The position numbers were made by a program, and so were the translations under genes. This document shows positions 1 to 5,213 of a stretch of DNA of 5,213 bases, one piece after another; position 1 is the stretch's first letter; every line of letters begins with the position of its first letter. The stretch covers positions 1 to 5,213 of the forward strand of contig DAOOWV010000045.1 of the NCBI GenBank assembly GCA_035371485.1, in the 5' to 3' direction. This stretch comes from DAOOWV01 sp035371485 (GTDB lineage Bacteria; Patescibacteriota; Dojkabacteria; JAFGLO01). Under the pieces are notes generated by a model that searched no databases, had not been told where the DNA came from, and saw nothing but the letters and a program-made list of their open reading frames with translations.

Positions 1-2
1 AA

Positions 3-3000
3 GGGCCGATCCTCGAATTTGCTATGCCTTATAAAAAAGGAAAAAGTATTGAAGATCTGGTAAATGAAGGCGTTTTATCAAAATCTTTTAAAAATCTTCA
101 ATCTTCAGATCTACCTTATGATCGCCCAATGTATGTTCATCAAGTCCAAGCTATTCGAAAAGCGGTATCAGGGCGTAATATGGTTGTTGCAACAGGAACC
201 GCTTCTGGGAAAACTGAAACATTTTTAGTGCCGATTTTAAATTATCTGTTCAGAGAACAAGAAAGAGGAACCTTATCAGAGCCGGGTATTCGAGCTATGT
301 TGCTTTACCCTATGAACGCATTAGCAAACGACCAAATGAAAAGGTTAAGGCGCTTATTAGAGAATTATAAAGAGATTAAATTTGGCAGATATATTGGCGA
401 AACTGATAGCTCTAGTACTCGCGATGAGGCAATACAAAATTTCAAAAAAATATATCCCCAAGAAAAGATTCTAGAGAATGAACTTTTTAGTCGCAAAGAA
501 ATTCAAGAGACTCCGCCTCATATATTATTAACAAATTATGCTATGTTGGAGTACTTACTGCTTCGTCCTGCTGATTCCTCTCTTTTTGACGGTTCGACAG
601 GGAAACATTGGCATTTTATTGTAATGGATGAAGTTCACGTTTATGACGGCGCAAATGCAACTGAAATAGCAATGCTTTTAAGAAGGTTGGAAGATCGAAT
701 TGTAGAGGATCATTTAGAAAGATTACAGGGAATTGCAACTAGCGCTACCTTAGGTAGAGGAGTACAAGATTATCCAACGATAATTAATTTCGCGAAAAAT
801 TTATTCAATTTACCTTTTGTTTGGAATGAAAATAAACCAGAATATCAAGATATAGTTGAAGCGGTACATATACCGATTGATCAAATTGCCACAAATACCT
901 GGGGAAAAGGTACACCTGAACTCTATCATGAATTATTAGAACAACTTAATAATTTTATTGACAAGAAGATTGATCAATTTCAATGTGTCCAATCATTTAA
1001 TGAAATTATTAATCGGTATGAGTTACAACCCCTTCTTCAAGAACCACTACAAATAATAAATCAAAATCCAGAGACAATAATACAACGTTATTTATATCTT
1101 TTTCTTCAAGGGGATCAAAATATCCATACTATTCTTTCTAATCTCGAATCAGGGAAAACAATGAAAATGGAAGAAATAGCTATCAAAGTGTTTGATAATC
1201 AAGACTCTATTCAAGCATTGATCGATTTAATTGACTTGGCTGTATATGCCCGAGCGAATGATGACGGAATTTCATTATTACCCGCACGATATCATGTTTT
1301 TGCAAGAGCATTAGAGGGAGCTTTTTTATGTTTGAATGAAAAGAGTCATAAGATATTAGGTCCTGAAAAACAACAACGATTATTTCTTACCAGACATAAA
1401 TATTGTCCTTATTGTCACAGTCGTATCTTTGAATTAGCCACCTGTACACGTTGCGGGACCCCATACCTTATTGGCGAAGAGAAACTTGGTTCTCAATTAA
1501 TAGATGATGAGAGTGAAGGGATTCATTACTTACATGACCAAACTTATTTAGTGCAAAATAGTGTTATGTACGATTCTCTAACTGCCCAAAAAACTAATTA
1601 TTATCTACTTAAATCGACAGGCCTAAATGATGAAGATGAAGACGAAATTATTGCTGATCAAGATATAGCGCCTGATTTATTGGATGAAGAAATCAAACTG
1701 GAAAACAAATTCCTTTGTACACATTGCGGATTAATTCAAAATAAAGGACAATCGCGTCTATGTAATTGTACCGAAGGTAACTTAATTCCTATCACAAAAG
1801 TAAAAATGATCCGATCTCGTACATTGCGACGATGTGTCAGTTGTTCAACACGACATAGTCAAGGTGTGGTGTACCGATTCCTAACCGGACAAGATGCTCC
1901 TGTAAGTGTCTTGGCAGATGCACTATATCAACATGTTCCTCCATCCAAAGCTGATAATTCATACGAACTGCCTGGACAAGGCCGAAAAATGTTAAATTTT
2001 ACAGATAGCCGGCAAAATGCAGCTTTTTTTGCACCCTATTTAGAGAGGACACATGAAAGAAATCTACGTAGAAGGATGATCACTTATACTTTACAAGCAA
2101 ATCCCGACAATCTGAAGAAAAAAATTACTCTTAAAAATTTATTGGAACAATTAACATTTCAAACTAAAAAAATTAATTTATTTTCTCAAGAAACTGATTT
2201 AGATACTGATCTTGAAAAGCTGGAAAAACATATGGCTATATGGTTAATGCAAGAATTCTCTCCTTTGGATCGTCGAATTAGTCTTGAGGGGCTAGGGTTG
2301 ATTCATTTTACTCCAATTGTTCCCAACACATGGCAGGCGCCCTCATTCATGACTTCAGCCCCCTGGAATTTTAGTAATCAACAAGCTTTCAATTTAATCA
2401 GATATTTTTTAGATACCTTGCGGTTTCAAGGGGCTATTACTTATCTGTTAAACGAAAAAGTTGACATCCTTGAAAATGAAGCTTTTGCACCCCGTCAAAA
2501 AGAATTTGCAATTCGATCTAATGAGAGCAATGCGAAAGAGGGGATATTTAGTTGGATCCCGAAAAAACATAGTAATTCACGAAAAGATTTTTTATTGAGG
2601 TATCTTAAAAATCAATGTAGCCACGTTGCAGATCAAGAAAAAGAAATATCGTACTTACTGACTACTTTATGGGAATATTTAACAGATTCCTCTTCCCCTT
2701 GGAGCAAAGTTTTAGTCCCTTGCGATTTGGGAGGGAAAAAAGGTATTGCATATAAAGTTTCCCATGATGGCTGGTATATTCAAGCTAATTTAGAAAATGA
2801 TTTTTCGGGTCTGATGATTTGTGACACTTGTCAAAATATCAGTCAAGAAATTATCGGGGATGTCTGCCCTACTTATGGTTGCAAAGGGCATCTCAAACCT
2901 CTTTCAACAAATGCGAATGTTTTAAAAGATAATTTATATAGAGATTTATATTTAAATAGTGAACCAATAGTACTTATTGCCCAAGAACATACCGCTCAAT

Positions 3001-4889
3001 GGACATCTAAGGAAGCAGCGAATGTTCAAAATCAATTTATTAATGGATGGATCAATGTACTGAGTTGCTCCACAACATTTGAGTTAGGCGTAGACGTGGG
3101 TGATTTACAAGCGGTTGTAATGAGGAATGTTCCACCTACCACTGCCAATTATATCCAACGTGCCGGACGTGCCGGTCGCAGAACAGATTCAGCAGCTTTT
3201 GTTCTGACATTTGCTCAGAGACGTTCCCATGACATTAATTATTATAACAATCCGGAAATGATGATTACAGGAAAGATAAAGCCACCCGTAACAGTATTAA
3301 CAAATGAAAAAATAATACGCCGCCATTTGCATTCAGTTGTTTTTGCAGCTTTTTTCCGATATGCAAAGATCAATTGGGATAAAAAATTTACAACAGTAGA
3401 AGATTTTTTCTTTCCTACAGACAATGTAGATTGGATTAAAGAGTTTAAAGATTTCATCTTATCAAAGCCAATCGATTTACAGAACTCATTAACCAGGATT
3501 ATCCCATCCAATGAATTGCAAAAATCAATGGGCATTAATGACTGGGACTGGATTAAGGAATTATTGAATGATAAGGATCCTAAAGTTTTTGATTTAGCTA
3601 TAGCAGATATAACGGATGAAGTGAATGAACTTGAAAAAATAAAACAAGATGCTTTTGGAAAAATTGACCCGAAAAAGAAGGATAATTCCAATTATCTTAA
3701 TGAAGTTATAAATCTGGAACGAATTATCAAAGAAATAAAATCAAAAGATTTATTAGGCTTTTTAGGATCAAGAAATGTTTTGCCAAAATATGGATTCCCA
3801 ACCGATGTTGTTCCATTAATGACTGAACATTTATTAATAGATGATGCTCGAAAAATCCAACTTGAGCGAGATTTAAGAATCGCAATTTCCGAATTTGCAC
3901 CTGGAAGTGAAATTGTTGCCGGAAAACGAATTTGGCGAAGCCAAGGATTACGTTTACTTCCCAATAGAAGATGGGAAGAAATCCATTATGTAGTTTGCAA
4001 ACAATGCAAAAGATTCTTTTGGGGGTATAGCGCCAAAGAAATTCCACTCAGCTGTTCATGCGGAGCTTCTCTTACTGACTCTCATAATACAGACCTTAAG
4101 GGAAAGTTTATAATTCCACAGCAAGGATTTGTTGCCGCAAATAAGACTTCTACACCAGGAGAAAATCCTCCTCAACATACTTATGCGAGTAGGACTTATT
4201 TTACTGAATATATGTCCCCACAAACAAAACAACTCGAGGAGAAAGTACTAGAAGAAGACACTGATTTTACAAATTCAAGAATTAAAATATTTAAAGCTGT
4301 TTCACCCCACGGATGGATGGCATTGGTAAATAATGGTTATGGAAAGGGGTTCGATGTTTGTGATGTCTGTGGCTGGGCTCAAGTGGTAGATTTCTCACAA
4401 AATGGAAACAAAAGATTTGAAAAGCACAAGAATCCTTTCACACAAAAGGAATGCTCAGGGAAGACTCAATCTTATCATCTGGGGCATCGTTATATGACGA
4501 ATGTTTTAGAATTGAAGTTTGAAGGACCAAGATATGATCAAGCTCCAATGCTCTCGACTTTGTATGCAATTCTAGAAGGTGCAAGCGAAGAATTGGGAAT
4601 TCGTAGAGACGATATCGATGGAACATTATATTATCGAGACTTTCATGAATCCCCTCATCTCATTTTATTTGATACTGTGCCAGGCGGAGCTGGTCACGTC
4701 GATAGAATTAGCAATAGTCTAAGGAAAGTATTTGAATCAGCATTAGCGAAAGTTAGTAATTGCGAATGCGGCGAAGAAACGAGTTGTTATAATTGCCTTC
4801 GGAATTATAAGAATCAATTCTTTCATGATATTTTGCAACGTGGAATGGCTATAAAAATACTTGAAGAGATACTAGCGAACACCAATTAA
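3..4889 (+). CDS. Large SF2 DEAD/DEAH-box helicase with C-terminal DUF1998 (MZB) domain, DruE/MrfA-like; 5' end outside window
   Basis: Predicted cytosolic ATP-dependent DNA helicase/translocase; no signal peptide or membrane segment is seen. Residues are numbered from the ATG at 24. RecA1: HQ at 39-40, Walker A TGTASGKT 57-64, YPMNALANDQ 95-104, TNY 170-172, DEVH 202-205, SAT 240-242. A long linker follows, with Cys groups 461/464/474/477 and 565/568/580/582 plus the pair 604/607. RecA2: TDSRQ 660-664, then an insertion of about 310 residues with Cys 933/936/948/953, then the motif V region STTFELGVDVG 1016-1026 and motif VI QRAGRAGR 1045-1052. C-terminal part: a charged, probably helical stretch 1192-1243, Cys 1325/1328/1344/1346, Cys/His 1446/1449/1468/1477, and DUF1998 about 1511-1613 with DTVPGGAGH 1550-1558 and Cys 1580/1582/1588/1591. 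The frame is open from base 3 and reads GPILEFA into the ATG. No Shine-Dalgarno sequence lies at a usable distance, so the ATG is probably internal and the N-terminus is missing. The stop is TAA at 4887-4889. Known for the family: DruE of Druantia is a very long helicase with DUF1998, and MrfA is a DNA-repair helicase with a Cys-rich MZB domain. A defence role is inferred; the helicase-DUF1998 assignment is secure. Confidence 0.93.
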   Translation, partial: GPILEFAMPYKKGKSIEDLVNEGVLSKSFKNLQSSDLPYDRPMYVHQVQAIRKAVSGRNMVVATGTASGKTETFLVPILNYLFREQERGTLSEPGIRAMLLYPMNALANDQMKRLRRLLENYKEIKFGRYIGETDSSSTRDEAIQNFKKIYPQEKILENELFSRKEIQETPPHILLTNYAMLEYLLLRPADSSLFDGSTGKHWHFIVMDEVHVYDGANATEIAMLLRRLEDRIVEDHLERLQGIATSATLGRGVQDYPTIINFAKNLFNLPFVWNENKPEYQDIVEAVHIPIDQIATNTWGKGTPELYHELLEQLNNFIDKKIDQFQCVQSFNEIINRYELQPLLQEPLQIINQNPETIIQRYLYLFLQGDQNIHTILSNLESGKTMKMEEIAIKVFDNQDSIQALIDLIDLAVYARANDDGISLLPARYHVFARALEGAFLCLNEKSHKILGPEKQQRLFLTRHKYCPYCHSRIFELATCTRCGTPYLIGEEKLGSQLIDDESEGIHYLHDQTYLVQNSVMYDSLTAQKTNYYLLKSTGLNDEDEDEIIADQDIAPDLLDEEIKLENKFLCTHCGLIQNKGQSRLCNCTEGNLIPITKVKMIRSRTLRRCVSCSTRHSQGVVYRFLTGQDAPVSVLADALYQHVPPSKADNSYELPGQGRKMLNFTDSRQNAAFFAPYLERTHERNLRRRMITYTLQANPDNLKKKITLKNLLEQLTFQTKKINLFSQETDLDTDLEKLEKHMAIWLMQEFSPLDRRISLEGLGLIHFTPIVPNTWQAPSFMTSAPWNFSNQQAFNLIRYFLDTLRFQGAITYLLNEKVDILENEAFAPRQKEFAIRSNESNAKEGIFSWIPKKHSNSRKDFLLRYLKNQCSHVADQEKEISYLLTTLWEYLTDSSSPWSKVLVPCDLGGKKGIAYKVSHDGWYIQANLENDFSGLMICDTCQNISQEIIGDVCPTYGCKGHLKPLSTNANVLKDNLYRDLYLNSEPIVLIAQEHTAQWTSKEAANVQNQFINGWINVLSCSTTFELGVDVGDLQAVVMRNVPPTTANYIQRAGRAGRRTDSAAFVLTFAQRRSHDINYYNNPEMMITGKIKPPVTVLTNEKIIRRHLHSVVFAAFFRYAKINWDKKFTTVEDFFFPTDNVDWIKEFKDFILSKPIDLQNSLTRIIPSNELQKSMGINDWDWIKELLNDKDPKVFDLAIADITDEVNELEKIKQDAFGKIDPKKKDNSNYLNEVINLERIIKEIKSKDLLGFLGSRNVLPKYGFPTDVVPLMTEHLLIDDARKIQLERDLRIAISEFAPGSEIVAGKRIWRSQGLRLLPNRRWEEIHYVVCKQCKRFFWGYSAKEIPLSCSCGASLTDSHNTDLKGKFIIPQQGFVAANKTSTPGENPPQHTYASRTYFTEYMSPQTKQLEEKVLEEDTDFTNSRIKIFKAVSPHGWMALVNNGYGKGFDVCDVCGWAQVVDFSQNGNKRFEKHKNPFTQKECSGKTQSYHLGHRYMTNVLELKFEGPRYDQAPMLSTLYAILEGASEELGIRRDDIDGTLYYRDFHESPHLILFDTVPGGAGHVDRISNSLRKVFESALAKVSNCECGEETSCYNCLRNYKNQFFHDILQRGMAIKILEEILANTN

Positions 4890-5213
4890 TTCTAATAGAT
4901 AAATATATTTCTTTATAAACAAGATATATATAATTTTATACTTCAAATAATAACTAATTATATTTAGTTATTATAATTAATTTTTTTGTTTCATTAAAAA
5001 TAATTTTATCGCTATTCTTTCTTTCTAATATCATCTTATGTGATAAATTTTTTTCAAAGCATCTTGCCTCATAAATCTCGCAAAATACTCTTGTAATAGG
5101 TTGACTTGTGCCAGAGATCATTCGAGGTCGGGAAAATCCAATAGAAAACCCTTATATTAATCGATAAAAGCAGAATTCTTTTTTATACACCGAAAAGGTA
5201 AAAACATCGTCCA
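4890..5213. other. AT-rich intergenic tail without a supported gene
   Basis: No convincing gene is visible on either strand. Positions 4890-5050 contain 21 G/C in 161 bases; 5051-5213 contain 57 in 163, close to the coding region, so composition steps up at about 5050. The longest minus-strand ATG frame runs from 5121 to 4954 (55 codons plus stop). It has no Shine-Dalgarno sequence and ends inside the palindrome. Another minus-strand frame, read from the window end, is interrupted by two stops. On the + strand, TTGACT at 5101-5106 resembles a -35 box, but no -10 box lies 16-18 bases downstream. No tRNA, CRISPR repeat or insertion-sequence end is recognisable. Confidence 0.6.
4947..4987 (+). 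terminator. Candidate weak Rho-independent terminator
   Basis: A perfect 11-bp inverted repeat, ATAATAACTAA at 4947-4957 and TTAGTTATTAT at 4964-4974, encloses a 6-base loop. It is followed, after six bases (AATTAA), by seven T at 4981-4987. It starts 57 bases after the stop codon of the helicase gene, a reasonable place for transcription to end. The stem has only one G:C pair and the T run does not directly abut it, so the hairpin would be weak. It could instead be a chance palindrome in very AT-rich DNA. Confidence 0.4.

Noticed and set aside
3242..4047. Overlapping minus-strand open frames (149, 90 and 106 codons) inside the helicase gene
   Set aside because: They lie opposite conserved helicase coding sequence, have low-complexity Ser/Phe/Ile-rich translations, and show no recognisable domain or ribosome binding site. 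They are shadows of the real frame.
4438..4626. 62-codon minus-strand frame opposite the region before DUF1998
   Set aside because: It is antisense to conserved coding sequence and has no identifiable motif or start signal.
5029..5054. Second terminator-like element: TATCA / TGATA hairpin followed by seven T
   Set aside because: The stem is only five base pairs with a single G:C pair, so it is too weak to separate from chance in this AT-rich stretch.
4954..5121. 55-codon minus-strand frame in the downstream tail
   Set aside because: There is no Shine-Dalgarno sequence before the ATG, its 3' half lies in extremely AT-rich DNA and ends inside the palindrome, and the product is not recognisable. 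It is kept only as part of a weak remnant observation.
5116..5132. TTCGAGGTCGGG, reminiscent of a tRNA T-loop
   Set aside because: It does not fit the GGTTCRA-Y-CC pattern, and no flanking acceptor, anticodon or D-arm could be found.
5101..5158. Possible promoter with TTGACT (-35) and TATATT (-10)
   Set aside because: The two boxes are 46 bases apart, and neither has a partner at 16-18 bases spacing.

Overview
The window holds one very large gene on the + strand (about 94% of the sequence), followed by a 324-base AT-rich tail with no convincing gene. The coding DNA is low in GC, roughly one third by eye, and arginine codons are mixed AGA/CGA/CGT. This fits a low-GC bacterium, but nothing visible fixes the phylum, and no 5' leader, ribosome binding site or neighbouring gene is present to help.

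Positions 1-4889: a superfamily 2 DEAD/DEAH-type helicase with a C-terminal DUF1998 (MZB) domain, at least 1,621 residues from the first in-frame ATG at 24. The reading frame stays open upstream of that ATG to the window edge. The upstream residues match the run-in to the helicase core seen in this family, so the true start almost certainly lies outside the window. All the helicase motifs I could look for are intact: Walker A, DEVH, SAT, TDSRQ, the motif V region and QRAGRAGR. Five separate four-Cys groups, a further Cys pair and a mixed Cys/His group suggest several structural zinc sites. Size and architecture resemble the long helicase-DUF1998 proteins of anti-phage systems, with DruE of Druantia the closest named analogue. 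They also overlap with stand-alone relatives of the MrfA repair helicase. Which of these it is depends on genes outside the window.

Positions 4890-5213: positions 4890-5050 are extremely AT-rich (21 G/C in 161 bases by hand count). They contain an 11-bp inverted repeat followed by a run of seven T, a candidate weak intrinsic terminator. From about 5051 the composition returns to about 35% GC (57 of 163), with only short, stop-interrupted reading on either strand. This may be a decayed gene remnant or the edge of the next locus. The gene therefore looks like the last one of its transcription unit; any partner proteins would lie upstream.
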